A DNA stretch of 64,000 nucleotides from Leptothoe kymatousa TAU-MAC 1615 (GCF_018739865.1 NZ_JADOER010000004.1:940157-1004156), one strand, 5' to 3'; shown: positions 1-9,923, numbered from the stretch's first letter. The notes: generated by a model not told the origin, from the sequence alone. Program-made: numbers and translations.

Positions 1-1221
1 TTCTGGATCAACCCAACGATCGTCGCTTTTGATCAGGTTAATTAATTCTTCAACACCGTCCGCTTCGGGTACCCGCTTGATTTCTTCTCGGCCTCGATAG
101 AGCGAGATATAGCCGGGGTTCTTACCAACATAGCCATAGTCTGCATCAGCCATTTCTCCAGGGCCGTTTACAATACACCCCATCACGGCAATGTCTAACC
201 CAGTGAGATGGTTAGTGGCTTCACGCACCTTATGCAACACTTCTTCTAAGTTAAACAAGGTGCGGCCACATGATGGACAGGCCACATATTCCACCATGGT
301 TTTGCGCAATCCCAGGGCTTGCAAAATGCTATAGCATACGGGAATTTCCTTTTCAGGTGCCTCGGTTAAAGAGACGCGAATTGTATCCCCGATACCTTGG
401 GCGAGAAGGGTGCCAATGCCTGCGGTGGACTTGATGCGACCGTATTCCCCATCCCCAGCTTCGGTTACACCTAGGTGTAAGGGATAGGCCATGTCCAACT
501 CATCCATGCGCTTCACCATCAGGCGATAGGCCGCCAGCATCACCGGCACCCGTGAAGCCTTGAGGGAAATGACTAAGTTGTAAAAATCCAGGGACTCGCA
601 AATGCGAATAAATTCTAGGGCCGATTCCACCATCCCTTCGGGGGTATCGCCGTAGGTAAACAGCATCCGCTCAGCCAAAGAGCCATGGTTCACGCCAATG
701 CGCATGGCTTTGTTCTGGTCTCTGAGGGAAACCACCAGGGGCTCTAGGGTTTCTTTGATTTTGTCGCCAATGGCATCAAACTCAGTTTTTGTATATTCTG
801 TGCGGCTATCGCTGGGTTTCTCAAACACGTAAAGTCCAGGATTAATGCGGACTTTATCCACATGCTTGGCAACTTCCAGGGCAATTTTCATGCCGTTGTG
901 ATGCACGTCAGCTACCAAGGGCACCCGTTGGTACGTGGATATGAGCTGTTCTTTGATGGTGGCGAGTGCTTTGGCATGGGCCATGCTGGGCACCGTGACT
1001 CGAACGATTTCACACCCAATTTCATGCAGTCGGCGAATGGCTGCGACTGAGCCTTCAATATCTAGGGTGTCTTCGTTGATCATCGACTGCACCACGACGG
1101 GAGCCCCACCTCCGATGATGACATCACCGACAGGCACGGCGCGGGTTTTGCGCCGCACAATTTGAGTGTCGATTAGAGGAGCGGCATCGGTATTTGAGGA
1201 GGGAGGCGTCAGGGTTTGCAT
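1..1221 (-). CDS. ispG: 4-hydroxy-3-methylbut-2-enyl diphosphate synthase (IspG/GcpE), 3' end cut by window edge
   Basis: This enzyme of the plastid/cyanobacterial MEP pathway reductively opens the cyclodiphosphate ring of MEcPP to give HMBPP, using a [4Fe-4S] cluster. The reverse strand reads from ATG at 1221 (MQTLTPPSS...) with no stop before base 1, about 407 codons. That is close to the full length of cyanobacterial IspG, so only a few C-terminal residues are missing. Seen near the C-terminal end are VACPSCGRT and GCIVNGPGE, which carry the cluster cysteines, followed by [19 protein letters not shown] and a WVDPE tail. The next gene on the same strand is a TPR protein about 215 bp upstream. 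A second isoprenoid gene, fni, lies at 45.5-46.5 kb. Confidence 0.95.
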   Translation of the reverse strand, partial: MQTLTPPSSNTDAAPLIDTQIVRRKTRAVPVGDVIIGGGAPVVVQSMINEDTLDIEGSVAAIRRLHEIGCEIVRVTVPSMAHAKALATIKEQLISTYQRVPLVADVHHNGMKIALEVAKHVDKVRINPGLYVFEKPSDSRTEYTKTEFDAIGDKIKETLEPLVVSLRDQNKAMRIGVNHGSLAERMLFTYGDTPEGMVESALEFIRICESLDFYNLVISLKASRVPVMLAAYRLMVKRMDELDMAYPLHLGVTEAGDGEYGRIKSTAGIGTLLAQGIGDTIRVSLTEAPEKEIPVCYSILQALGLRKTMVEYVACPSCGRTLFNLEEVLHKVREATNHLTGLDIAVMGCIVNGPGEMADADYGYVGKNPGYISLYRGREEIKRVPEADGVEELINLIKSDDRWVDPE

Positions 1222-1437
1222 ACGTTAAACAACGGTTTCAGTTTCCTAGTTTATTTTGCTAGGATCCCACAAAATGAGTACCTTTACTGGCAGTCTGAGC
1301 GACAAAAATAGTCGATTTGTCGTTACTGATTGAGCCGAGAAACGAGCTATAAAACGGTTGAATAGCCGGGGACAGCGTCAACACTAAAAATTGAGAGTAG
1401 CCTTGCCAGTTCCCTAGAAATTAACTGCCTGGGTGGG

Positions 1438-1908
1438 CTATTCAAGTTGAGCGATACATTCCAAAATGAGCCGCTGATTGATCAGTGAGAAGGGTTGTAG
1501 ATCTAGGGTGCGACGAAAGTACTGGATGGCATCTTGGTAGTTGCCGACGGAGGCATAGCAGAGACCTAGGCCATGGAGGGCACCAAAGTGATGGGGCACT
1601 AGCTCTAGTGTTTTCTGGCAATCGTTGATGGCCGCTGGATAGTTGCCTTCCATGTAATAGAGCACAGCCCGCCGGTTCCAAGCTTCAGCAAAATCTGGCT
1701 GGGTATCGATCAGCTCATCTAAAATTGCTTTTGCTTTGGTATTTTGCTCTGCTTCTACCAGGGTTTGGCTTTCAATCAGACGCTTGGCTCCTTGGGTTCC
1801 TTTTTGGTGAAACCACATGTGCCAAAATTCGCCGATGGCCTGATTGCGTACTGTTTCGTTTTGATCTTTCAAGGCCTGAAGCAGGCGATCAATGTAGGCA
1901 GAATCCAT
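1438..1908 (-). CDS. Small TPR-repeat protein
   Basis: A 156-residue protein from ATG 1908 (MDSAYIDRLLQALKD). The frame stays open to 2025, but the extra 39 residues (Pro/Phe-rich) do not look like part of the fold, so the inner ATG is preferred. The second half holds two to three tetratricopeptide repeats (FAEAWNRRAVLYYMEGNY..., FGALHGLGLCYASVGNY...), a protein-protein interaction scaffold. The first half is helical and includes IGEFWHMWFHQKG. There is no signal peptide or membrane segment, so it is probably cytosolic. The specific partner is unknown. Similar short TPR proteins are common in cyanobacteria. Confidence 0.85.
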   Translation of the reverse strand: MDSAYIDRLLQALKDQNETVRNQAIGEFWHMWFHQKGTQGAKRLIESQTLVEAEQNTKAKAILDELIDTQPDFAEAWNRRAVLYYMEGNYPAAINDCQKTLELVPHHFGALHGLGLCYASVGNYQDAIQYFRRTLDLQPFSLINQRLILECIAQLE

Positions 1909-2062
1909 CGTGAGAGTGATTGTGCGGACAGTTTGGGGGGAAACAGAAGGGAAACATGCTCCCCATAGTGGTGGGTCGAGATAAAACTCAGGGATGAAAG
2001 ATACGGAAAGCCCCTGGCATGTCATGAATTAAGTGGACAGGGGGACGATAGAGAGTGATATA

Positions 2063-2105
2063 CCCCACCAGGGAATGCTAAAGCAAATCTGTTGCTCAGG
2101 TGGGG
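2063..2105. other. Inverted repeat with nested hairpin between TPR gene and GvpN-like gene
   Basis: CCCCACC (2063-2069) pairs with GGTGGGG (2099-2105). Inside the loop AGCAA (2082-2086) pairs with TTGCT (2092-2096). No T-run follows on the plus strand. It lies in the gap between two divergently transcribed genes, so it may be a regulatory structure or chance. No known riboswitch was recognised. Confidence 0.3.
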
Positions 2106-2239
2106 ATAGGGTTTAAGTAGCTAGCAGCGACTGCTGGTAAGCTTTTTTCGCATTAAGCCTAACTCAAGTTGATTTAGTAATCGTGTCATGGGCGGTGTTC
2201 ACGTTATAGCCCATACTCTACGTACAAAGGATAGGTGTT

Positions 2240-3091
2240 TTGGTTTCCACGGTAATTCCAGTGCCACACCCGCAGTTTGTGCAAACCGCTGTTTTGGAAC
2301 CGGTTACACAACGGGCACTACGCTACTTGCAGTCGGGCTACTCACTACATTTAGAGGGGCCGACGGGGATTGGTAAATCTGCTTTGGCCAGTCATTTGGC
2401 TGAGCGTCGCCAGCGTCCCATGCTGTGGATGATGGGGGGGCAAGATGTGCCTTGGCAAACAGATATCCCTGGCCCAGCAACCCAATTTAAACAGGCTTGT
2501 GCTGAAGGTTGGACGTTGGTGTATGACGAGTTTAATCGGTCTCGCCCAGAGATGAATACGGTCTTGCTGTCGGCGTTGGAGGAGCGGCGGGTGATGCGCC
2601 TCGGACAGCAGGGGCAAGACTGTGTGTCGATTCACCCTGAGTTTCGGGTGATTTTTACGTCTAATGCGGATGAGTATTGCGGCACCTATAGTACTCAACG
2701 GGCATTGTTGGACCGGTTGATTACGTTGCGGTTGCCAGTTCCCAATGTGTTGGCTCAACAGCAGCTGCTGGTGGAACTGGTCGGTTTGTCTCGGGAAGCC
2801 GCAGCCTTGGTGATTGGTATTGTGCAGCAGTTTTTTCGCCAGGTAGAGCCCGATAGCCTATCGAGTTTGCGGCCCCAATTGATGATTTCCCAGGTGTGCC
2901 AACGTACGGGCATTCAGGTTTCCGCTGAGAATGCGGAGTTTCGCCAGGTGTGTCGCGACATTTTGCTATCCCGTTCTGGGCAGTCGGCGGCGGATGCTAA
3001 TGAAGTGCTTTGGGAGTTGTTTAATCGCCTGGCACAGCCGATGGCATCCTTGGAGCGGATACCATCTCGGCTGCATCCGGCTACCACCTAA
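2240..3091 (+). CDS. GvpN-like / MoxR-type AAA+ ATPase, orphan
   Basis: A 283-residue AAA+ ATPase. Walker A is GPTGIGKSA (about residues 40-48) and Walker B is TLVYDEF (92-98). The signature stretch [17 protein letters not shown] follows, then sensor [10 protein letters not shown] and an arginine in ALLDRLITL. These motifs and their order match gas-vesicle protein GvpN. However, the protein lacks the roughly 30-residue insertion GvpN normally has between Walker A and B, and no gvpA/C/J/K gene is nearby. TTG at 2240 is chosen as start because AAAGGA (2226-2231) lies 8 nt upstream. The stop codon overlaps the end of lysC by 4 bp, tail to tail. Possible roles are a GvpN paralogue or a MoxR chaperone acting on an unlinked client. 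Confidence 0.8.
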   Translation: MVSTVIPVPHPQFVQTAVLEPVTQRALRYLQSGYSLHLEGPTGIGKSALASHLAERRQRPMLWMMGGQDVPWQTDIPGPATQFKQACAEGWTLVYDEFNRSRPEMNTVLLSALEERRVMRLGQQGQDCVSIHPEFRVIFTSNADEYCGTYSTQRALLDRLITLRLPVPNVLAQQQLLVELVGLSREAAALVIGIVQQFFRQVEPDSLSSLRPQLMISQVCQRTGIQVSAENAEFRQVCRDILLSRSGQSAADANEVLWELFNRLAQPMASLERIPSRLHPATT

Positions 3092-4887
3092 GCGGGCACT
3101 TCTACTTCTTGGCTGCCAGCCAACCCAAAGGCGTTGTGGACGGCTTTGAGGGCGTCGATGCCGCTAGTCTCATCCACAACACAGCTGATTTTGATTTCTG
3201 AGGTGGCAATCATCTGGATGTTGATGTGGTTGTCGGCTAGGGCCTGGAACATTTTGGCCGCAGTGCCCGGTTCGTTCACCATGCCAATGCCGACGACGCT
3301 AACCTTGGAGATCGCAGTGTCCACCACAATTTCGCTGTGACCAAACTCATTGGCTAGCGATTGCAGCACGCTGTGGGCCATTTCCGCATCGGCCTGGGCC
3401 ACCGTAAAGGCGATATCGCGGGTTTGAATGCCGTTGTGTTCGCGGCAGCGCTGGGCTTGGATAATCATGTCCACGCTGATGCCCCGATCGGCCAATATCT
3501 GAAACAGCTTGGCGGCCATCCCCGGCTGGTCTGGCACATGGCGCAGGGCCAAACGGGCCTGATTGCGGTCTAGGGCGACACCACGTACGGCGGGGCCGCT
3601 TACGGCGGCGGACTGATCCGCCCTAGCTGGAGATTGGTGGATGTCAAAGGCGGCGCAGAGGGCGGCAATGGTGCGATCGCAATCGGCGGCGGCAATGGTG
3701 CAGCTCACCTTTACCTCTGAGGTGGCAATCATCTGAATATTTACCCCGGCTGCCGCTAAGGTGGAGAACATTTTCGCCGCCACACCGGGGCGACCAATCA
3801 TGCCCGCGCCCGCGATGCTGACTTTGGCAATTTCGGCATCGTTGACCAAATCCACCGTTGTCCCGGCGTCCCCCTGGAGTTCAGGAATCAAGCCAGATGC
3901 CAGCCCAGTTGCCTGGTCTAGGACATCCTTTTCCACCGTGAAGGCAATATCGTTAAAATTCCCCTCATTAATAGACTGAATCACCAAATCCACATCCAGA
4001 TTTTGCTGGGCAACGGTTCCAAACAAACGGGCGGCAATCCCTGGACGATCTGGCACACTGAGCAGCGCCACCTTGGCCTGGTTCGTATCAAATTCAATTC
4101 CATCCACTGGCTGGGCCAGTTCCAAACCTTCTAAGGGTCTGGGTTGGCGATTGGGGGCAGTGACACGGGTGCCCGGATCCTGGCTCCAACTAGAACGCAC
4201 CACCAAGGTGACACCATAATTTCTAGCAATTTCCACCGCTCGCGGATGGAGCACCTTCGCGCCCAAGCTAGCCAGCTCTAGCATTTCATCGCAGGTGATA
4301 TCGCTCATCAGCTGGGCCGATGGCACCAGGCGCGGGTCCGTGGTCAAAATACCCGGGACATCGGTATAAATTTCGCAAGCTTCGGCTTGGAGGGCAGCGG
4401 CCAGTGCCACGGCTGATGTATCAGAACCGCCGCGCCCCAGGGTGGTAATTTCCAAGTCCGGAGCATCGCTGATCCCCTGGAACCCGGCTACCACTACCAC
4501 TTGCCCCTGGTCCAAGGACCGCTGCACCCGCTCCGTTTCAATTCTCAAAATACGAGCATGGCTGTGGCGAGCTTCAGTAACAATGCCCACCTGGGCACCG
4601 GTCATGGATACTGCGGCCTGGCCCCGTTCTTGCAGGGCCATGGATAGCAACGCAATCGACACCTGTTCACCGGTCGAGAGCAGCATATCCATTTCTCGAC
4701 GGCTGGGCTGGCTAGAAATTTCGTTGGCAAGCTTGACCAGGCCATCGGTGGTTTTGCCCATGGCAGAAACGACGACGACCACTGAGTTGCCTGCTTGTAC
4801 GGTATTGTGCACGCGCTCCGCCACCGCTTGAATGCGCTCAACGCTGCCTACCGATGTGCCGCCGTATTTTTGGACGATCAACGCCAT
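3088..4887 (-). CDS. lysC: Aspartate kinase, long form with four ACT domains
   Basis: Phosphorylates L-aspartate at the entry to lysine, threonine, methionine and isoleucine synthesis. It is 599 residues long. The N-terminal kinase domain begins with [11 protein letters not shown] and contains [18 protein letters not shown]. Four ACT regulatory domains follow from about residue 265, with [50 protein letters not shown] and [19 protein letters not shown] at successive positions. This doubled regulatory region, about 600 aa in total, is usual in cyanobacteria and implies feedback control by end-product amino acids. A purine-rich GAGGGGGG lies just upstream of ATG 4887. It converges with the GvpN-like gene. 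Confidence 0.96.
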   Translation of the reverse strand: MALIVQKYGGTSVGSVERIQAVAERVHNTVQAGNSVVVVVSAMGKTTDGLVKLANEISSQPSRREMDMLLSTGEQVSIALLSMALQERGQAAVSMTGAQVGIVTEARHSHARILRIETERVQRSLDQGQVVVVAGFQGISDAPDLEITTLGRGGSDTSAVALAAALQAEACEIYTDVPGILTTDPRLVPSAQLMSDITCDEMLELASLGAKVLHPRAVEIARNYGVTLVVRSSWSQDPGTRVTAPNRQPRPLEGLELAQPVDGIEFDTNQAKVALLSVPDRPGIAARLFGTVAQQNLDVDLVIQSINEGNFNDIAFTVEKDVLDQATGLASGLIPELQGDAGTTVDLVNDAEIAKVSIAGAGMIGRPGVAAKMFSTLAAAGVNIQMIATSEVKVSCTIAAADCDRTIAALCAAFDIHQSPARADQSAAVSGPAVRGVALDRNQARLALRHVPDQPGMAAKLFQILADRGISVDMIIQAQRCREHNGIQTRDIAFTVAQADAEMAHSVLQSLANEFGHSEIVVDTAISKVSVVGIGMVNEPGTAAKMFQALADNHINIQMIATSEIKISCVVDETSGIDALKAVHNAFGLAGSQEVEVPA

Positions 4888-5319
4888 TCTTTTGCCCCCC
4901 TCAAACCGATGAAATTAACTGCCCACAGCAGACCGATACATCTGAAATCTGTGCATTTGCTGCTGTTACTTAACCTGGTTAACCAGATTACCAAGGGAAG
5001 TCCCGCAGTGGGGGGCGATGCCTCGGAATCTAATCGCCGCATCCGTTAATGCACCCATAGAGCCCGTTTGTGATGCTTACGAAACATTACGAAACAATGG
5101 GGTTAGTGAGTAAACCCTTTCATTTGAACCGTGAATTAGGCCCGGCTATAACGGTTTTGGTTTGCCCAATGGGAATTGTGAAAGTATGAAAAGCCTCTCT
5201 AAATAACCATCTTGGTGGGTTGATATATGAATAATTTTTGAAGAAGGTCCAAGTTTCAGCGTTCAACCCAGAGATAGACGATATAAGATTGTTAATCATC
5301 CGTAATAGTTTTTAATGCT
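4888..5319. promoter_or_regulatory. Divergent promoter region of lysC and ndh
   Basis: A 432-bp gap without a convincing ORF. It contains a perfect 12-bp palindrome CTGGTTAACCAG (4975-4986) and a perfect tandem duplication of TTACGAAACA (5077-5096). Both are candidate operators, but neither matches a site I know. The start of ndh at 5320 has no strong Shine-Dalgarno, the preceding bases being AT-rich. Confidence 0.4.
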
Positions 5320-6741
5320 ATGACAGCAGCCCTTTCTGGTCAGGCTCCGGTAGCCCAAAAGACAACCGCTCAGCAAAAAGCACTGCATCACGTCGTTATT
5401 GTGGGTGGTGGTTTTGCTGGCCTATACGCCGCAAAATCCTTGGGTAAGGCCCCAGTGAGGGTGACGCTCATTGACAAACGTAACTTCCATCTATTCCAGC
5501 CCTTGCTGTATCAAGTAGCCACCGGTGGTCTGTCGGCAGGGGATATTTCGTCGCCGCTGCGCTCGGTGTTGAGCCGGCAGAAAAATGTCAAAGTGATCAT
5601 GGGTGAAGTGGTCGACATTGACCCCGATGGGCAAAAGGTCACCCTGAAACGCAACGAAGTGATCGACTACGACAGTCTGATTGTGGCCACCGGGTCTAGC
5701 CACCATTATTTTGGTAACGACCAATGGTCCGACATTGCTCCAGGGATGAAAACCATTGAGGATGCCCTGGAAGTAAGACGTCGGATCTTTTTGGCCTTTG
5801 AAGCAGCGGAAAAAGAAACCGATCCTGAACGGCGTAAGGCGCTGCTGACCTTTTTGGTTGTGGGGGCGGGCCCCACTGGGGTGGAGCTGGCCGGTGCCCT
5901 GGCGGAGCTAGCCTACGAAACCATCAAGGATGACTTTACTGACATCAACCCCCAGGAAACCAAGATTATTTTGCTAGAGGGTATGGATCGGGTGCTGCCC
6001 CCCTACCCTGCTGACCTGTCGGTGGCGGCCAAGGCATCCCTAGAAAAGCTAGGGGTGGAAGTGCGCACCCAGTCTTTGGTTACTAACATTGACGGCGATA
6101 CGGTTGCCATTAAGCACGGTGGCGAAGTGACCGAAATGCAGGCCTGCACGGTTCTATGGGCCGCGGGCATTAAGGCCTCCCCCTTGGGGAAAGCGATCTC
6201 AGATAAAACCGGTGCGGAAACCGACCGCATTGGCCGGGTGATTGTCGAGTCCGACATGAGCGTGCCCAACTATTCGAACCTATACATTGCCGGTGACCTG
6301 GCCCACTTTGCCCACCAGGGAGACAAGCCCCTGCCGGGGACGGCTGCGGTGGCCATGCAGATGGGGAGCTATTTAGCGCAAACCGTAAAGGCAAAGCTGG
6401 CCAGTAAGCCCGTGTCTGCCTTTGACTACAAAGACAAGGGCAGCATGGCGGTGATTGGCCGTAATGAAGCGGTGGCCGACCTCAACTTTATGAAGCTATC
6501 GGGCTTCCCCGCCTGGTTTATCTGGATTTTCGTCCACATTTACTTCCTCATCGAGTTTGATAACAAGCTGCTAGTGCTGCTGCAGTGGGGCTGGAACTAC
6601 TTCACCTATCAGCGCGGTGCCCGCTTGATTACGGGCGACGATTCCATTCCCGCCCTATCGGAAACGGTGATGAACGAAATGGAAACGGAACTCGTCACCG
6701 TGGGTAATGGCGAGAAAGAGAAAAAAATGGTGAAAGCGTAG
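5320..6741 (+). CDS. Type 2 NADH dehydrogenase (NDH-2)
   Basis: A 473-residue single-subunit flavoprotein that passes electrons from NAD(P)H to quinone without pumping protons, at the thylakoid or plasma membrane. The FAD-binding Rossmann motif VVIVGGGFAGLYAAKSLG lies near residues 26-42. The second dinucleotide motif VVGAGPTGVELAGALAEL is near residue 185. The C-terminal flavin motif is YIAGDLAHF. Near the C-terminus an aromatic stretch (FPAWFIWIFVHIYFLIEF) probably forms the membrane-anchoring segment. The gene stands alone between lysC (divergent) and an LD-carboxypeptidase (convergent), and a strong hairpin terminator follows. A second NDH-2-like gene lies at 28.0 kb. Confidence 0.93.
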   Translation: MTAALSGQAPVAQKTTAQQKALHHVVIVGGGFAGLYAAKSLGKAPVRVTLIDKRNFHLFQPLLYQVATGGLSAGDISSPLRSVLSRQKNVKVIMGEVVDIDPDGQKVTLKRNEVIDYDSLIVATGSSHHYFGNDQWSDIAPGMKTIEDALEVRRRIFLAFEAAEKETDPERRKALLTFLVVGAGPTGVELAGALAELAYETIKDDFTDINPQETKIILLEGMDRVLPPYPADLSVAAKASLEKLGVEVRTQSLVTNIDGDTVAIKHGGEVTEMQACTVLWAAGIKASPLGKAISDKTGAETDRIGRVIVESDMSVPNYSNLYIAGDLAHFAHQGDKPLPGTAAVAMQMGSYLAQTVKAKLASKPVSAFDYKDKGSMAVIGRNEAVADLNFMKLSGFPAWFIWIFVHIYFLIEFDNKLLVLLQWGWNYFTYQRGARLITGDDSIPALSETVMNEMETELVTVGNGEKEKKMVKA

Positions 6742-6756
6742 GGTGGGCAAGGCCCA
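6738..6756 (+). repeat. REP-like palindromic sequence overlapping the ndh stop codon
   Basis: GTAGGGTGGGCAAGGCCCA begins at the ndh stop codon. It shares GTAGGGTGGGCA with the reverse complement of the palindrome at 48635-48655, and GTAGGGTG with the element at 39021-39042 just upstream of the RAYT transposase. It is probably a member of one dispersed REP-like family. Confidence 0.45.
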
Positions 6757-6791
6757 TCATGCTTGAGCCATCGGTGATGGATTGATTTCCT

Positions 6792-6827
6792 CTAGGGGCG
6801 CTGCTTGCAGCGCCCCTAGGCCTTTTT
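6792..6827 (+). terminator. Intrinsic terminator of ndh
   Basis: Perfect 12-bp stem CTAGGGGCGCTG (6792-6803) and CAGCGCCCCTAG (6808-6819) with loop CTTG, followed by GCCTTTTT. The convergent LD-carboxypeptidase stop codon lies inside the 3' arm. Confidence 0.8.
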
Positions 6828-7742
6828 AGGGCCATAACCGGGAAACGACAGCAGGCCCGTGCCATCGGCATGGGCCTCTAGTTTTGCGGGGATGCCAAAG
6901 GGCAGGGCCGCATTTTCCCCATCGTGGCCAAAGGGTAGGGCCGCCACCATGGGCACACCCAGATCCCCCAGGCGTTCTTGCAAAACTTCCAGGGCGCTGA
7001 AACTGGGCACATTCTTCGGCGGTTCGCACTGGCTAAATCGGCCCAGGGCAATGCCTGCAATTTGGTCAAATTTGCCCAGCATGCGCCAGTGGGTGAGCAT
7101 GCGGTCCAGGCGGTACGGCGCTTCGGTAACGTCTTCAAAGGCGAGGATGGCCCCAGCCAGGTCGGGTTCATGGGCCGTGCCCAGCAGGCAGGTGGCTACG
7201 GTGAGGTTGGCGGGTAGGAGTTTGCCCGTGGCGGTGCCGGTGACCCAGCTTTCCCCAGTCAGCGGTGCGAGGGTGTGATTTGCTAACCACGTAAATAGCC
7301 GGTTTAAGGACCAGTCGGGTTCCTGGCTAATGGTGGTGAGTAGGGGGCCATGGACGCCGCCGCTGAGCGCGCCACTCCACAGCAGGCTGGTGATGTCGGA
7401 AAAGCCGATCAGCCATTTGTTAATGGGGTGGCCCTGGGTATCGGTGGGCCACTGCCAGTTTTCCAGCAGGCGGGTGCCGCCGTAGCCGCCGCGCACACAG
7501 AGGATGCCTTTATAGTTGGGATTTTTGAGGGCTGCTAATAGCTGTTGTCGGCGCTGGTGGTCTTTGCCGGCAAGATAACCCCAGCGCTGGTTGTAGTTGG
7601 GGCTTAGCTCTATTTGGTAGCCGCGATCGCGCCAAACCTGTAACCCGGCCTCAAATTTTTCCGTTTCCCGCAGGGTGCCGCTGGGGGCGACTGCATAGAG
7701 TAAATCACCAGGCACTAGGGGGGCAGGCAAGCCGTAAGTCAT
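6816..7742 (-). CDS. LD-carboxypeptidase (peptidase S66 family)
   Basis: About 308 residues. S66 enzymes cut the L,D bond releasing the terminal D-Ala of murein tetrapeptides during peptidoglycan recycling. Family marks seen are LLYAVAPSGTLRE near the N-terminus, CVRGGYGGTRLL, and the nucleophile motif WLIGFSDITSLLW (Ser in GFSD). VHGPLL follows, and the C-terminal domain should supply the Glu and His of the triad (AGAILAFEDV, LPFGHDGENAALPFG). No signal peptide is seen, so the enzyme is probably cytosolic. ATG 7742 (MTYGLPAPLVPGD) is preferred to the ATG five codons upstream because the conserved fold starts directly after it. Its stop sits within the ndh terminator. Confidence 0.9.
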   Translation of the reverse strand: MTYGLPAPLVPGDLLYAVAPSGTLRETEKFEAGLQVWRDRGYQIELSPNYNQRWGYLAGKDHQRRQQLLAALKNPNYKGILCVRGGYGGTRLLENWQWPTDTQGHPINKWLIGFSDITSLLWSGALSGGVHGPLLTTISQEPDWSLNRLFTWLANHTLAPLTGESWVTGTATGKLLPANLTVATCLLGTAHEPDLAGAILAFEDVTEAPYRLDRMLTHWRMLGKFDQIAGIALGRFSQCEPPKNVPSFSALEVLQERLGDLGVPMVAALPFGHDGENAALPFGIPAKLEAHADGTGLLSFPGYGPKKA

Positions 7743-7790
7743 GAAGAAAACGAGCAAAAATCGTTTCTGATCATGTCATAGGAATTGGCA

Positions 7791-9506
7791 TTACGGCATC
7801 TTTCTCTGCCAAATGGTGACGGTTTCGTCCTGGCTGCCGCTCACTAATGTGTGCCCATCAAAGGCCAGGGCAAGCACCCCCCAACCTTGGGCTAATGTGG
7901 ACACACATTGGCCGCTGCCGTCATAAATCCGCAGGGCATTGCCGTCGGTGCCCACCGCCAACAGCCGCGCATCGGGGCTTAGGGCCAAGGCCGTAACACT
8001 ATCTGAGGTGGCACAAAACGGTGTGGGTTTGTCGGGCTGGCCCAAGGGCCATACGTTGACCCCACCTTGATCGTCTCCAACGATGGCGTAGTAACCACCA
8101 GGGTGCAGGGCTATCCCCTGGCTGGACTGAATCGGCAGCGTATTGAGCAACCCCTTGGCTGCTAATGACCAGATCCGCAGGGTGCGATCGCGACCGACAC
8201 TCGCCAACCGCTCCCCCTTGGCCGCAATTCCATTTACCCCATCCTGGTGCTGGTTAAACCGATGGTGAATGTTTAAGGGGTCCACAGTCCACACCGTAAT
8301 CAGTCCGGTGCTGTCGCTGACGATGAGATAGGGGAATGCAATGGTTAAGTCCGTGGGTTGCCAGCCTGACTGCGTCAGGGTGTGCAGTAGTTTTCCCTGG
8401 TTGAGGTCCCACAGTTTGACGGTGCCGTCACCACTGGCGCTGTAGAGAATGGGCCGCTGGGGATGGAAGGCTAGGGCCACAATGCGATCGCGATGCCCAC
8501 GCCCCGTCAGCGGGTGGATGTCTGTGGCAGTCGCCAGATCGCAAACCAACACCTGGCCCGTGCTCGTGCCCATGGCGAGGGTGGTGGCTTGGAGCGCCAG
8601 GGCCGTCGTAATACCCGGCGTCAGTTGATACAGCGGTTGCCAGGCAACCAAATTCGCCGCGGGTGCCAGTTCTTTGGGTGGGGCTGGGCGAACCACGTTC
8701 AGCGGATTGGGGATTGCCCCCTTGGTGGGCAACAAAGATTTTGCCCGGTTGAGCAATGCTTCGGTGGGGGATCGTTTCAGGTCAGCAATCACCTCTTCGG
8801 CCCGGGCATAGCGTTTTTCTAGGGAACGCTCTAGCAGTTTATCCAGCACGCGACCCAGGGTTTTGGGTAGGGGCGCCACAAGCAGGTCCGGCCAAATCCA
8901 ACGATTGTCCGCCACGGAATAAAGATCAAAGGGGGCCAGGCCGGTCAGTAAATGAACGGCCACTAAGCCTAGGCTGTAGAGGTCGCTAGCATATATCAAG
9001 CTGCCCAGGGCTTGCTCAGGGGCGGCATAGGCCGCATCTCCGCCGGTCATGGCGAGGGCTTGCCGGTCAATGCGTTGGGTAATGCGAAAATCCACCAGAA
9101 TCGGGCGCGGTCCCTGGCGGATATTGGCCGGTCGAATATCCCCATGGACAAGGCGGAAGCTGTGGAGATGTTCTAGCAGGGACAGTAGGGACAGCAGCCA
9201 GGCGACTACCTGCGATGGAGACCAGGGCGGTGGCTCTGCCTGGGGAATGGCAGGGGCCGTGACATGTTCAAAGGCAAAAAACTGGCCGTTGTCTGTTTGC
9301 CAGCTATCGAGCAGGGTGGGGACCTGGGGATGCTGAGTGACGGAGCGCAAGCGTTGGGTGAGGGTTTGCAGCGGTTCTTGCGGCCTGTAAATTTGCTTAA
9401 CCACCCGAAGTTGAGGCCCATTGCCGTGAGTAAATCGGGCCAGGTCCGTTTGGCCGTGATGCCCTTTACCTAGGGGCTTAAGGAGTTCGTAGCGGCTGGC
9501 ATTCAC
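7791..9506 (-). CDS. Ser/Thr protein kinase with C-terminal WD40 propeller
   Basis: 571 residues. The kinase domain occupies about residues 5-255: a glycine loop LGKGHHGQTDLA, the lysine in RVVKQIY, the catalytic loop VHGDIRPANI, the metal site VDFRI, and AAPEQAL at the activation-segment end. The canonical HRD and DFG appear as HGD and DFR, but the catalytic Asp, loop Asn and metal Asp remain, so activity is plausible. WD40 repeats follow from about residue 290 (HRDRIVALAFHPQRPILYSASGDGTVKLWDL, abbreviated here by its ends, and DETVTIWQR at the C-terminus). No membrane segment separates the domains, which implies a soluble scaffold kinase. The substrate is unknown. Confidence 0.9.
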   Translation of the reverse strand: MNASRYELLKPLGKGHHGQTDLARFTHGNGPQLRVVKQIYRPQEPLQTLTQRLRSVTQHPQVPTLLDSWQTDNGQFFAFEHVTAPAIPQAEPPPWSPSQVVAWLLSLLSLLEHLHSFRLVHGDIRPANIRQGPRPILVDFRITQRIDRQALAMTGGDAAYAAPEQALGSLIYASDLYSLGLVAVHLLTGLAPFDLYSVADNRWIWPDLLVAPLPKTLGRVLDKLLERSLEKRYARAEEVIADLKRSPTEALLNRAKSLLPTKGAIPNPLNVVRPAPPKELAPAANLVAWQPLYQLTPGITTALALQATTLAMGTSTGQVLVCDLATATDIHPLTGRGHRDRIVALAFHPQRPILYSASGDGTVKLWDLNQGKLLHTLTQSGWQPTDLTIAFPYLIVSDSTGLITVWTVDPLNIHHRFNQHQDGVNGIAAKGERLASVGRDRTLRIWSLAAKGLLNTLPIQSSQGIALHPGGYYAIVGDDQGGVNVWPLGQPDKPTPFCATSDSVTALALSPDARLLAVGTDGNALRIYDGSGQCVSTLAQGWGVLALAFDGHTLVSGSQDETVTIWQRKMP

Positions 9507-9641
9507 AACGGGCGGCTGGCTGTTGGATCTGATGGGCTAGATTGACTGTGGGAGGCAGGCCTAGGCCCCCGTGAAGCCTAAGGAGGGGCCAGTAAAGGGG
9601 AGAGAATGAACTTTTAGCGTTGATACTGCACCAGGTCCTAT

Positions 9642-9923
9642 TTAGGTGGGAATGGCTTCACCGGGGCGGAGTCTGGCCCATTTCCCCTGGTCTTGCTGAA
9701 AGCTGTTGCAGCCCACTACGTCATATTCAAAGCCAAAATCACCGGATTGTACAATCCGATCGCCTTCAACGCTAACGACGGGGGGCTGAATGTTGGCGTT
9801 AATGGTGGGATTTTCGGGATCAAAATCTGGGGTGTCGGTAAGATGGGGCTGTCGATGGTTCGCTTCGACGGCATGGTACGTGATACAGCGGTCCACATAG
9901 TGGCAATTGATGCAAATACACAT
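9642..9923 (-). CDS. ycf34: Ycf34 family protein
   Basis: 93 residues beginning MCICINCHYVDRCITYHAVE. This cysteine-rich start (four Cys in the first 13 residues) followed by a His/Pro-rich PHLTDTPDF stretch is diagnostic of Ycf34, encoded in red-algal plastids and cyanobacteria. The cyanobacterial family has been linked to Fe-S binding and photosynthetic electron transport; that is family knowledge, not visible here. The start ATG at 9923 is fixed by the motif. It is a single gene, followed by the WD40 kinase gene on the same strand about 135 bp further on. Confidence 0.9.
   Translation of the reverse strand: MCICINCHYVDRCITYHAVEANHRQPHLTDTPDFDPENPTINANIQPPVVSVEGDRIVQSGDFGFEYDVVGCNSFQQDQGKWARLRPGEAIPT

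Noticed and set aside
2240..3091. Gas-vesicle gene cluster
   Set aside because: Only a GvpN-like ATPase is present; no gvpA, gvpC, gvpF, gvpJ or gvpK reading frame lies nearby.
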